Positions 46,795 to 57,626 of a stretch of DNA of 64,000 nt are shown here, piece after piece (the stretch's first letter is position 1; each line of letters begins with the position of its first letter). The position numbers and the translations under genes were made by a program. Below the pieces are notes generated by a model. That model was not told the DNA's origin, did no database searches, and saw only the letters and a program-made list of their open reading frames with translations. The stretch covers positions 33,446,245 through 33,510,244 of the forward strand of contig CM037862.1 in assembly GCA_021292105.1 (NCBI GenBank), written 5' to 3'. The stretch is from Anadara kagoshimensis (taxonomy: Eukaryota > Mollusca > Bivalvia > Arcoida > Arcidae).

Positions 46795-47580
46795 GATCAA
46801 GTGATATTGCAAGCCAAAGCTTATCAGACCCTCAAAAGTTCTATTGTCGTCATCACAGTATTGTTGAAGTATAATATCTTGTATCAGGGGTTCAAAATTC
46901 CCTGGGTCCAAGGTCCGGGACGTATTGATTTTACCGTGGGGCCATTAATATTTAAATTGTAAAAGTCCGCTGAACCTGCCATTTTTACCAGAATAATTCT
47001 ACTTTTTCAATATAATTACATAATTGCACATGGAACTTTCAATGTTGATATTGGACTTTCAAAACTTTATGTGGGACCTTCCAAAAATAAAGGCAAAAGG
47101 TCCTGGACCTTCCATTACAAAACATAATTTTGAACCCCTGTGTATCCACGATTACCATGGATATATTTGACGTCTCATGGTTCCGTGTTCTTTTTACTGT
47201 GAATTTTGAATACATACATGGCTGGTGTGGCTAGCTAAAGTATAATGTTTCTGTATCCACGATTACCATGGATATATTTGACGTCTCATGGTTCCATGTT
47301 CTTTTTACTGTGAATTTTGAATACATACGTGGCTGATGTGGCTAGCTAAAGTATATTGTCTCTGTATCCACGATTACCATGGATATATTTGACGTCTCAT
47401 GGTCCGGTGTTCCTTTTACTGTGAATTTTGAATACAGACGTGGCAGGTGTAGCTAGCTAAATAGGAGGTGATTACCCTTCCGGAAAACCTGGTCTTACTT
47501 TCCCGAGGGAAGTTCACGTGTCAGTTTCAAAGTTTTTACTTTGCTTTGGGATTATGAGTTAGACATGGATGGTATCTTTC
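46795..47580 (+). repeat. R2 repeat with an internal three-fold tandem
   Basis: The R2 5' part (46795-46890) is separated from the rest by a 250-bp insert. A 111-bp segment then repeats at 47142, 47253 and 47364 (gtatccacgattaccatgga to ggctagctaaagtat), and the last unit runs into a complete R2 3' half (gtagctagctaaataggagg to agacatggatgg). Confidence 0.75.
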
Positions 47581-47734
47581 TTGTTGATTTAATTTATATC
47601 TCATAATTCCTAATACAGTACAGAAAATCACCAACAAATATATACATGCAAATTACCATATCGACATAAACAAACGATACAATTAAGTAATCGGAAGGTC
47701 CGAGCCTTTCAAATACAATTTATTTTATATATTT

Positions 47735-47830
47735 GCAAACACAAACACACACAAACATCCCTATCCATGTTGTCATTACAGTCCCAAAAGTAAAGTTGAA
47801 ATCTTTGAAATATGGCAAAGGATCAAGCAT
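47735..47830 (-). repeat. R2 fragment
   Basis: acaaacatccctatccatgt and agtaaagttgaaatctttga match the reversed R2 3' end. Confidence 0.45.
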
Positions 47831-48414
47831 CAAACCCATTACCGGCTCTCTGAATCCCTAATGCAGTGGTCCGAGAGTGGACATGATACCCCTTTAATTT
47901 CTAATCTTTTTGTAGGCATTATTGTTCAGAATTTTAATATTTTAACCTTGATCACGTTATGCATAAGTCGACTGACTTGCTGTTCAACTTTATATGATTA
48001 TTACTCCTTGGATGAAGCTTGTTTTAGCAATTCCATGATATCTGCCAATTTACACAGTTGCTTCGGAATAAAAAGTGTCTCTGTTTTCCATTTATGAGGC
48101 CACAAGGTCACCGACCTTATCACTGTTGTTTGGCGTATGAATAAAAATGCACTTTTACCTTGCGTCATCATCAACAATAACAACAACATACTTTTTGACG
48201 TTTCCACACGTGGTTTTGTTTACAAATAAAATCTCGCAATAGCGTAATTTTTGTTGACTTTTAAAAACAGATTTTCATTTAAAAGATAAATTACACAAAA
48301 AAGTTAAATAATAAATAAGTAATATTAAAATAAATACATGTAATTAAAAAAATAATTTTATATTGCACATTCGGTCTGTGGATCGAATAACAATGCAGAA
48401 ACTTCGACTTAAGA

Positions 48415-49423
48415 GTGACAGATCCCGATTTCCAAGACATTTTAGATGGCTTTGGTTCGGATTTTGATGACTTTATAGCAAGTGATGGCATTGGGCATCA
48501 ACAATTGCTCAAAGCCAGAAACAAGACATTTTTAAGAGAACTGGGCATGGTTGAAGACCCTGGGATCCCACCAGCAGAAAGGCCCCATCCAATTCGGAAC
48601 CCATAGAAACAGCAACAAGCAAGCGACTCTAGCAAGAGATTTAAATCTATGTCAATAGATAATCTCAGAAAATTTGAAGAAATGAGCCAAAGCGATGCAG
48701 CAAAAAGAAACACACGATGGAGTGTGAAAATACTGCACGGTATATATCGGGTGTATATAAGTAAAACTAAAATAATTGATGAAATTAAATGAAATAATAA
48801 ATGGAATTTATGCCGTTACAGCAGGTTAAATGGGTGCAATTTCAAATTTTTGATGTTACTAATACAATGCAAAGGTACCAATTCAATGCAGACAAATTAA
48901 TTCATCACGTCTGACATCGTATTAGCACAATTGATTGTACAAATTTATGAATGGGGCATCATAATTTTTTAAATATTCTAAAGACTGGTTACAATTAATT
49001 ATTTAAGACCAGTCCTAATTTTACAACACAAGCTACTCATTTTTTAATTATAAATAAAAATAAAACAAATTTATTTCAGACTGGCATAATGAAAAGTTTG
49101 GTAGCGACATGGACATGCAAAATATTACAGTTGAGGAACTGGGCAACAAAATGGGTCAATTTTACTGCGAAGTTCGACCGCAGACGCAAGAAGAAAGCAA
49201 AGGATCGGTAGACAAGTCACCAACAGAATATCACAAAAATTTAAAAAACATAAGATATGCTATAAACAGACATTTGTCAGACTTGGGCCGACAAATTGAT
49301 ATTGTGCATGACCCGGCATTTAAAACTGCAAATAAAATATTAAATGGTTACTTAAAACAAATATGGCAATGGGGAAATCAAAACCTACCCAACACAAAGA
49401 GGTTATATCAAAGCCCGGTTTAG
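48415..49423 (+). pseudogene. KIAA1958-like / DUF3504 (Crypton-related) gene fragment
   Basis: Two exons fit together. 48415-48739 encodes TDPDFQDILDGFGSDF and later SIDNLRKFEEMSQSDAAKRN, ending TRWSVKILH before a GTATAT donor. 49080-49423 (acceptor TTATTTCAG) continues DWHNEKFGSDMDMQN, ELGNKMGQFYCEVRP, then NIRYAINRHLSDLG and FKTANKILNGYLK. The phase (1) matches. This is the N-terminal half of the KIAA1958/QRICH1/ZMYM type, related to Crypton tyrosine recombinases. An in-frame TAG at 48604 and a stop at 49421, before any catalytic domain, make it broken or strongly truncated. The true start is not seen. It may be a dead mobile element or the remnant of a host gene. Confidence 0.68.
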
Positions 49424-49462
49424 AGAAAATTTCTGCCTACCTTGATGGCGCCTGTCGGACCC

Positions 49463-49672
49463 CTATATGTAGTAACTACCACAAATGTAGTAACGGTCAC
49501 AAATGTAATAAAATAGTGTCACATATGTAGTAACGAACCACAGATGTAGTAAGGTTTTTCACATATGTAGTAAATGTTGGTCACAAATGTAGCAAAATTT
49601 TCCCACAAATGTAGCAACAAAATTTTACCACAAATGTAACAATTAGTTTAACCACAAATATAGTAAAATTTA
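49463..49672. repeat. Clustered short repeat cacaaatgtagtaac
   Basis: About ten imperfect copies of cacaaatgtagtaa at irregular spacing of 15-30 bp directly follow the KIAA1958-like fragment. Variants include cacatatgtagtaa and cacaaatgtagcaa. Could be subterminal repeats of a transposon; function unknown. Confidence 0.75.
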
Positions 49673-49989
49673 AAAAAATGATAAAAATTTTTTTTTCAAA
49701 ATGGGTAATATCTAGACTAGTGTTAATTAATGACAAGCACTGTGGTTTCTCATGTGATTTAAGGTATATCTGTCGGGTAATTTAAGGAATGAAACCCCAA
49801 ACCAATATTATGCCTCGGTTTCAACCATGCTGTTTTGGACCAGGATAGCCGCAAAATCTTATTGTGAGATGTATTGAATTTAGTTATATGCGTATGATCT
49901 GCTGAGATGACCAAGAACAGAAATGGGCAGGTAAAAACTGTCTTCTAATACCCCTGTATGCAGCACATGTAGGCACAAAATGAAAGTCA

Positions 49990-50286
49990 AGTGAGAGGTC
50001 GTCGGTTCGATCACTGGCCGGGTCTGACCCAAGACTTGAAAGTGGGTAGTAACTGTTCTTTCTCCAAGCACTCTGCATTACCAAATGAAAATCGCGGTTT
50101 TTTCGGATGTGTACTTAAAAATAAACGAGGTCCTGTGTCACAGTGGATAAATAACCCTGCTGTATAATGCCATCAGCGCAGCGCACAGGCAACATTTCTG
50201 TACCTTTCGCCTATAGCTGGCGACGTCTCGACATAAGAAAAATATTCTTGACTGTGACGTTAACCACCATTATTCAACTTAAGATA
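49990..50286 (+). mobile_element. SINE family S1, 5'-truncated, 15-bp TSD
   Basis: Starts inside the head (gtgagaggtcgtcggttcga) and runs to gacgttaaccaccattattc. Flanks acaaaatgaaagtca (49975-49989) and acaaaatgaaagcca (50287-50301) differ at one base. Confidence 0.88.
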
Positions 50287-50301
50287 ACAAAATGAAAGCC
50301 A

Positions 50302-51400
50302 TTTTCAACGTAATTTGCACAATTAAACGCCTATCAGGTGGAGTATTAGTATACCGGCCTTCTTCAATTAATATTCAAAGTTCCACTGCGTATAACTTGA
50401 TTGAAGTCAAAACTAGAGAAATTTTGATTTGTAACAAACATATGTAAAGACAGTATAGACATAGACGCATACCAGTTTTGGTAAAAGGTATAGAAAAAGT
50501 GCGAGCTGAGGTCAAAGGTAAATCCAGCAAAATATATGCCCAGAGAGAGGCATAATAGAGACATAAATTACCTATTAATCTTCTAAATTATAAGGCTGAC
50601 CAATTCGACGGATTTATCGGTTTTTGACGGATTTGTACCCTAAAAATGGATAAACGGACGGATAAAGTGAAAAGATCACATTAGATGCATTTTTCCCCAT
50701 TTTTGACGGTTGTGTTTAAATTGAACGTACTAAAATTCGGACTTTTTGTATGGAAATTGTACTAAAATCAAACACTTAACGATAAAAAGGTACCTCTGAA
50801 ATGGCAACCTTGCGCACTAAAAATTAATGTTCCTAAAGTAAAAAAATTTGAATAGAAATCATTCAAAAGACTTGTATATAACCATGCCGCAAAGGTCCAG
50901 TCATGCAAAAATTCTGGGTTTTTTTTGTATTTATTTGTTTGCTTTTTTCGTTTTCTTTAAACACTGTGAGAATTACTATAACATACCCCACCCCTCACCC
51001 CAAGAAATAACAGGTTAATGCTAAAATGTACTAAACGTCGCCTTCAATTGTGTTCAAATAAATAATATTTTACTTATAGGTTGTATTACCATGACGGATA
51101 TGGTCCGTAAAATTTGATTGACAGCGAGTATAAAAAATATCCAAGGTTTCGTCTAAGGAATAACTTAAGATGTTTTGTTATTTGTATAATATGTGACCTA
51201 TAAACGGTTGAGTTCACCGATAGTTTATAATTTTGTTTATCGTAATTTTGACCAGTCCAAGAACCAGAAACAACAGGATCTTACAGGAACAAAACATTAC
51301 TGAGGTAAGATTGAGATTTACGGTAGTAAAAATCAAGGTAAAATGATACACTGAAATAGTGCACACACACACATATATATATATGTGTGTGTGTAATTTA
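50302..51400. other. Intergenic, nothing recognised
   Basis: No coding exon or repeat family supported. Confidence 0.45.
51362..51394. repeat. (CA)n(TA)n(TG)n self-complementary microsatellite
   Basis: cacacacacacatatatata followed by tatgtgtgtgtgtg forms a short perfect palindrome just upstream of the miniature LTR element. Confidence 0.85.
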
Positions 51401-51404
51401 CTTG

Positions 51405-51668
51405 TGTAGCGGTGTAGGTAGTAGCTCAGTGGTAGAGCACTCGCCTATAGTGTGGGAGGTCCCGGGTTCGATTTCGATTCCCGGTCCGAACCTGCATTTT
51501 TTCTCTTTCCTGTTACGGTTGGTCCCAGGGTGGAACCTGGTGGTTTCGAAAAGGAAGGCAGGAATGTAGCGGTCTGGGTAACTCAGTGGTAGAGCACTCG
51601 CCTATAGTGCGGGAGGTCCCGGGTTCGATTCCCTGTCCGACCCTGCAATATTTCTTTTTCCTATTACA
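51405..51668 (+). mobile_element. Miniature LTR element with tRNA-like LTRs, copy B (primer site deleted)
   Basis: 5' LTR 51405-51516 and 3' LTR 51565-51668 both begin tgtagcggt and end in gttac(a)/attaca. Each holds a tRNA-like unit: D-arm/A-box ctcagtggtagagcactcgc and B-box gggttcgattcc, followed by a T-run. The 3' LTR is preceded by a purine tract (aaaaggaaggcaggaa). A 4-bp duplication cttg flanks the whole element (51401-51404, 51669-51672). Compared with copy A, about 40 bp after the 5' LTR, including the primer site and the last LTR base, are missing. Confidence 0.78.
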
Positions 51669-51702
51669 CTTGTTTTATAATGTTGTATCGGAAAAATTGT
51701 CT

Positions 51703-51873
51703 ACAAAATTAAAGACCATCCAAAGGGACCAGTAAAAGTGGCCTATATGGGCAGGTGACCTTTATATAGAGGATCAAATAATATGAATAAAGAACAATTG
51801 GGATACAATTCTACTGACCTTTATAAGCAGGTGGACCTTATATAGAGGTGGTCTTAAAGGCAGGTTGGACTGT
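51703..51873. mobile_element. R3 palindromic MITE, left end eroded
   Basis: tgacctttatatagaggatc, aattgggatacaattctact and aggcaggttggactgta match R3; the left terminal repeat is lost. Confidence 0.72.
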
Positions 51874-52027
51874 AATTCGCATATGCAGTTAATTCATTCA
51901 TGCAAGAAACTACTGAAATAACGAATCGAATATGTCTAAAATATTTATACAGGACTGACACAACAGCAATGTTAAAATATAAGTTCTATTTATTTGTTTC
52001 ATAAAGTAACTGCACTTGCAAAATTGA

Positions 52028-52103
52028 CTGACCGGATCTCGAACCCGGAACTTCCAACATAAATAGCATCATCTGCCGACTGAGCTACATAACCAGTTAT
52101 TGA
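52028..52103 (-). tRNA. tRNA-like sequence (pseudo-tRNA or SINE head)
   Basis: In reverse it reads atgtagctcagtcggcagat (D-arm, A-box), a weak anticodon arm, and tccgggttcgagatccggtc (T-arm with B-box). The anticodon stem pairs poorly and no SINE body of S1-S3 follows, so a real tRNA is unlikely. Confidence 0.45.
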
Positions 52104-52650
52104 ACCCTTCCATCATTTATTTAGTTGTTTAATCACATGAAATTTATTCATTTACATTATTTATTTTTATTTATTTATTTATTTATTTTTAAATACTGCA
52201 AAATTTATGATTCAGTTTAAATAAGTTAAAAACACAATCAAAGAAATGGAGTGCATTACATTAGTAGTCTTTCCGTTTATAAAAAAATACAGACATATTA
52301 CACACTTTCTTGTTGACATGTGGGCATTGTATAAGGTCCGCCTATTAGCTAACACCCACCGGGGTGAAAAATATTGCTTAAATAGAGAATAAATAGTTAT
52401 AAACCTGTTTTATAACAACACATGGCTAATTTGGTATTTTAATTTGAATGAGACATCAAAAAGTAGAGTACTTTACCTCGAGGGAAAATGATGTAACGCT
52501 ACATTATAAAATCATGGACCATGTCACTTTATTGCAGGGTAAAAGAATAAATTAGGTTTGGGCATGTTAGAACAGACATTTAAATCACTTTATAGATCTT
52601 TTAGTTTATTTCGGTTCCTATAGTTTATTTACATGTCACATGTTATGAAA

Positions 52651-53039
52651 AGAGGGCGCGGTGGCCTAATGGATAAGACGTTAGTCTTCAAATCCAGGGT
52701 CTCTCACCGCTGTGAGTTCGAGTCCCGCTCGGACCACATGTGGGAAAGTGAATTTTCCTTACCGTTGGCCTTTACTGATTCACCTGGTATCAGTATAATG
52801 GACTGGGGGATTGGTACGCTTGTCTGCGGCGTACTGACTCTGTGAGCTAGCACGGTAAAGTCGCCCTGAGTGCGCGCTAGTACAAGGCAGACCATACAAC
52901 ACACTCGCACTTCACATGCATACACAAAAATTGTTCATAGATTAATCCATAGAGATTAATTAAATAGTTCTCGTCGCGAATAGCTGAAAAATTGCTGATG
53001 CGACGTTAAGCAACATTCAACCAACCAACCAACCAACCA
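52651..53039 (+). mobile_element. SINE family S2, full length, 13-bp TSD
   Basis: Head ggcctaatggataagacg and gagttcgagtcccgctc, body, gatgcgacgttaagcaac, then a (CCAA)n tail. Perfect duplication acatgttatgaaa at 52638-52650 and 53040-53052. Very close to the copy at 25857, so recent. Confidence 0.93.
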
Positions 53040-53052
53040 ACATGTTATGAAA

Positions 53053-54296
53053 CATAATATACATATTAAAATATTACATAAAATAATAACATCCAGCCTT
53101 AAAAGACTTATGAGACACGAGTTACACAAAGCATAGTAAAGCAAAAATTATAAAGTAAAAATATCGGTTACAAGTTAATAAAACGCTTTCGTCTATTATA
53201 CATATCACAAAGTTTTGGCTAAGAGCGTTTGAACATCAACATTACACGTTATAAATAAAAACTTTTCATCATCATTTTAAAAAAAAACTAAGTAAAGTAT
53301 TTTACAGTTGCATAAAAGTAAAAATATCATGTCTTATATCAGAATAAAAGTCACACTCCATTAAAAAATGTTGTTCTGATTCTAGTTTGTTACTATCAGT
53401 CTATCACATAAAGCTATTTTTGGCCTGATGTATCGTGCAAGTTCAATCGCAAAGGGCAGACAACCACATCTAAAATTTGCGAAAATATACAGATGGCAAA
53501 TTATCGAAGGATGATTTATCTACATGTATTATAAAATCTCCGTATTTTTAATATGTTATACATGTATATATTAAAACAATATTAATTTTATTTAGATATT
53601 TACTTGCAACCCCAATACCAAAATGTTTAAATCACATTTAACCTTATTGTTATCATATTAGTGCGACGGTGAATATTTGTTCTGACGTGATACGGGTAAA
53701 GTGTCTAGCCGCCAACACTTCGAGTTTTATCTTATTTCTTTAGTTATTGTTTATTTTTCCTTCAAGTAAAATTTTTGCGTAGGGGTACCAACTCATTACA
53801 TATTTAAGTGGTTTTAGCAATGATTTTAGGAGCAACGGTAAAACCGGGTTTTCTACACCAGCTATCGGGTGAAATCCGTTTGCGTCATTTTATCGCCCTT
53901 TTCCGTCACAACCTTTTTGCGCCAGTATATATCAGTTACGCCACTAACATTAATTTAAAAAAAACCTTAGTCCTTTTGTGCCAATATGGTACCTTACTGA
54001 CTTAGTTTATTGAGTTGAGAGAGTGCGTCGTAAATATAATTTCACCACTGTTTTTGACAAATGTTTTTCACTTACGATTACTAATTTTCCTCCACTACCA
54101 AGTCTTTAATTTCAACATCCATGCTGTACTAATTTCAAAACGAAGACTGATGTATATTTCATTCGAGTGAGTACTTGTTTTATTTATTTACACGCAACTC
54201 TATCATGTGACTATACTCACTTATTTTGTTTTGTAATTATTTATTTTGAACAGAGAACATATCTCGAGATCACTACTCACTATACGTATTTTGACC
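53053..54296. other. Intergenic, nothing recognised
   Basis: No coding exon or repeat family supported. Confidence 0.45.
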
Positions 54297-54640
54297 ACTG
54301 CGGTAGCTCATTTGGTAGAGTGCTCGCTCCGTAAGTTGGAGGTCGTGGGTTCGAACACCAAACGGGTTTTACCTAAGACTTGAAATGGGGTAGTGACTAT
54401 TCTTTCGATAAGCACTCGGCACTACGAAGTGAATGTCACGGTTTTTTTGGAAGGGAAGTTAAAATAAATGAGGTCCCGTGTATTGGTGGGCTTGCAACGC
54501 TAAAGAACCCTGTTGTATAATGCCATCAGCGCAACGCACAGGCAAAATCTGCACCGTTGCCTATAGCTGGCGACGTCTCGATACAAGTGAAATATTCTTG
54601 ACTGGGACGTTAAACACCACTACGCAACTCAACTACTACT
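54297..54640 (+). mobile_element. SINE family S1, full length
   Basis: Head ccactgcggtagctcatttg (A-box) and ggtcgtgggttcgaacacc (B-box), body, tail tattcttgactgggacgtta then an actcaact-type end. No clear target duplication. Confidence 0.85.
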
Positions 54641-55097
54641 GAAAAGTAAAAAGGATAGGTCATTGTTGTTCCCATGTGACGTCACGCTGTCCTCTTTACA
54701 GGTAAAGTAGTGGCTATAGAAATTTAGTCATATTAACTCTTTCTAAAATAGGGTGTATAAGATTTATTGTCACATCGTTGTTATGGGAACAAAAATCTTA
54801 TAAGTAAACCAAATCAAAGTAAAAATATTGACGATTTCATAAATTTAAAAACTTTATTGATATCCTGATTACTTTTTGAAACACAATAATTTAAAAATTG
54901 CAAATCTGGTTACAATAGACAGATAAATGATATAGATTGCCTAACAAAATGGCGACCACTCTACTGAAAAATTCGTCTGCTAGAGGTCCATGGGAACTGT
55001 CTATGTTTATGTTTGACTGTTACGCTACATTTTATTATTCTGTTGATCAGAACCACGATGTTCTCAAACACTTTTTTAGATTCATTGATTGGATGGG

Positions 55098-55310
55098 AAT
55101 AAACGTTCCTGTCAAGAATATTTCACTTATAGGTATGTAGGCGAATTTGCCGCTGAGAATTTCTCACATTTGCATTGCGTTTAGGGTTATGGGGGTTAAA
55201 CGCCTACAGTGACACAGGTTATCGACTTTGAATGTCTCAGACGAAGAACCAGCGACATTCATTTAAAGTGTTTGACGAAAGAACGCCCACTACCCATATT
55301 TCATTTTCGT
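55098..55310 (-). mobile_element. S1/S3-like SINE body, decayed
   Basis: Reverse tail tcaagaatatttcacttata at 55112 and body words (tttgcattgcgtttagggtt, gacacaggttatcgactt) match S1/S3. The head is lost. Confidence 0.55.
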
Positions 55311-55454
55311 TGTTTGTTTTATGTAAACCAAGCGATTAAATGTCAAAATCAGAGGAAACTAACGCAAACTGATAGAAGCATGATAAAATACGGGGTATAT
55401 TATTAAATGCACGTACTTCAAATTCACGATGGACGCTATTCATATGTAAATCAA

Positions 55455-55545
55455 AAACAAACATACCCGTACATGTGTAAATCGCAATCCAAAAATCAAA
55501 GCAAACACTTTGAAATCTGACAGACATCAGTTACAACATTACTGC
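55455..55545 (-). repeat. R2 fragment
   Basis: aaacaaacatacccgtacat and caaagcaaacactttgaaat correspond to the reversed R2 3' end. Confidence 0.5.
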
Positions 55546-55950
55546 ATTTAAAATATCTCAAAATCCAAAATTCCGATTATAATTAAATTGTAATTTTAGC
55601 ATAATTATAATGAAATAATAATTTAAAGACGACAACACTTATCTGCACCCAAAATCCAAAATTCCGATCATAATGTATTTTAAGTATATTTTAAATAATA
55701 ATTTAAAGACGACAATACGTATTAGCAAATGAACTTTGAACTACCGGTTGTGAACACAAAGAGGTGTAGTTTTGTAGTGTATCCACTCCCGGAAAAAATA
55801 TCTTAAATATGATGAAACGGACTTATTTGTAGTACAAGGTGGGTAAACATTGTACATGTACATACGTAAGTCGGAGATTATAATTTTATGTAATTAATTT
55901 GATTAATATTAATTGGGAGAAAATGAATACGTAAGTAGGAGATTATTATT

Positions 55951-56265
55951 TGTAGCGGTCTGGGTAGCTCAGTGGTAGAGAACTCGCTTATAGTGCGAGA
56001 GGTTCAGGGTTCGATCCCCGGTTCGACCTTGTATTTTTCTCTTTCCTGTTACATTTGTGGGCTCGTCCGACCCTTGGAAGTAGTCGATCAACAGGTTGGT
56101 CCCAGGGTGGAACCTGGTGGGTTCGATTTAAGGGAGTTGAATCGAAAAAAGGAAGGGGGGAATGTAGCGGTCTGGGTAGGTCAGTGGTAGAGCACTCGCT
56201 TATAGTGCGGGAGGTCCCGGGTTTGATCCCCCCGTCCGACCCTGCATTTTCTCTTTCCTGTTACA
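55951..56265 (+). mobile_element. Miniature LTR element with tRNA-like LTRs, copy A (complete)
   Basis: Two direct repeats of exactly 103 bp, 55951-56053 and 56163-56265, each start TGTAGCGG and end CTGTTACA. Two bases after the 5' repeat comes tgtgggctcgtccg (56056-56069), matching the 3' end of tRNA-Pro as a primer-binding site would. Directly before the 3' repeat is a polypurine tract, gaaaaaaggaaggggggaa. The flanks are tatt on both sides (4-bp duplication). Internal region 109 bp, no ORF. Each LTR contains a tRNA-like unit of about 73 nt (A-box gtagctcagtggtagagc, B-box gttcgatcc) followed by a run of 4-5 T. The LTRs differ at roughly a tenth of positions, so the insertion is old. Size and structure match a TRIM. 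Confidence 0.8.
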
Positions 56266-56862
56266 TATTTATGCAAATCATTTGATTAACATTTAAAACG
56301 GGTATATTCTGGTTATATATGGTGGAATAATTCATACACGTGTCTTTGAAATTATTATTACGTATAAAATGATGTAAAAGATTTTTGGGTTGGTGAACAG
56401 AAAGTTCCAGTGTATGATTGAGCCAGGCAAAATAAGATACCGTGACGGAGTCTTATTATTAACTTTGACTAGATATTCTGATAACAACACAAATTCTGAT
56501 GTTGCATTTACTTTCATTATTTGACAGTATATAAATTGGGACGTCCTAGATACCCCGCCCGGAAAAATCTATCCTTATAGTAGAATGATGTTTTAAATTT
56601 TTTTTATAGGTTTTCAGTTTGTGATGATATGACTTTTTAACATGTATGGACAAACAACTTTGACCTGTCTGCTTGATCTTTCATTTATTAAATATATAGG
56701 GAGCACAGGTGCTTAATTTGTATACTCCAAGAAATATAATCGCCTATGCCATGTAATGTATTAACTTGGATCTTAACACTACCCATGTATTGGGAGCACC
56801 CACCTGTATGAATTGTGCTTGTAAAAGGTCAAGCGGGTAGATCAATGTTGTTTGCCTATAAC

Positions 56863-57594
56863 TTTAATAATAATAATTTTATTGCTCAAACACAGTACAG
56901 ATTATGGCAAATGACAAATAGACATACAACAGTAACATACATACAAATACAGATGCATAAAAAGAAATGTAATAAATTTCATATACTTGAAATTGTGAGT
57001 TTTAAGCAACATCCCTGGGTTCAATTACTTATATATTTACAAAGCAATCATGTTAAAAAAGAATTTCTTATCATAACAGGTACTAATATATTGCACAATA
57101 TTGTGAAGCAAATAAAAACTATTATTATTATGAACAAGTTTTAATTTAGTGAAATATGAGCATTTGTCAAAGCATAAATATTTCTCTTTCATCTTTGAGA
57201 ATAAGTTTTGTCTTTGTGGGTCATATTTTTTGTACAGGTGACAAGGAAGTGGAGTTCATCATCAATTGAGTCTGAATAACAACAAGGACAAATTCTGTCA
57301 GCAATTTTAATATTTGTGTATCTGCCTGTTTCTATTAAGAGTTTATGAGCACTTAGCCTAAGCTTAGCAAGAGCAAACCTTTCTCTAGTGTTTTTTTAAT
57401 TGGTCAATATATGCAGGACGAGAATATGGTGATATAAGTCTTTGAAATAAAATTAACTTTTTGAATGAATAAATATTACCGAGTTGATTTTGACTGATTA
57501 TGTCATTAATTCTTTGTTCAATTATAGGAAAGTATTTACTAATTAAAGATTCTGGTTGCTTATAATAATATGTTGATAACTGTGTTAATTTCAT
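56863..57594 (-). mobile_element. LINE 3' fragment (end of reverse-transcriptase polyprotein)
   Basis: Reading in reverse: ISPYSRPAYIDQLKKH, a stop and frame change, then RERFALAKLRLSAHKLLIE, GRYTNIKIADRICPCC and DDELHFLVTCTKN. This is the zinc-binding C-terminal segment of non-LTR retrotransposon ORF2 (R-x-L-x-K-L-R, GR, C-x-x-C, HF-x4-C). The 3' end is the TTATTA-type tail near 56863-56878. It is 5'-truncated and frameshifted, and ends 33 bp before the laccase start codon. Confidence 0.78.
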
Positions 57595-57626
57595 TATTTA
57601 TAATTTGTTTTTGTATCTCTTGAAGG

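Noticed and set aside
49463..49672. CRISPR-like array
   Set aside because: Repeats are imperfect, about 15 bp, with irregular spacing in a eukaryotic repeat-rich context; no cas genes.
51421..51490. Functional tRNA gene at each tRNA-like unit of the LTR elements
   Set aside because: Acceptor and T stems contain mismatches, copies carry indels (8-bp insertion here), and the units lie within LTR ends; tRNA-derived rather than true tRNA genes.
55972..56285. ORFs across the tRNA-LTR element (VREVQGSIPGS and the like)
   Set aside because: Translations of the tRNA-like LTR; no gag, protease or polymerase motif is present.
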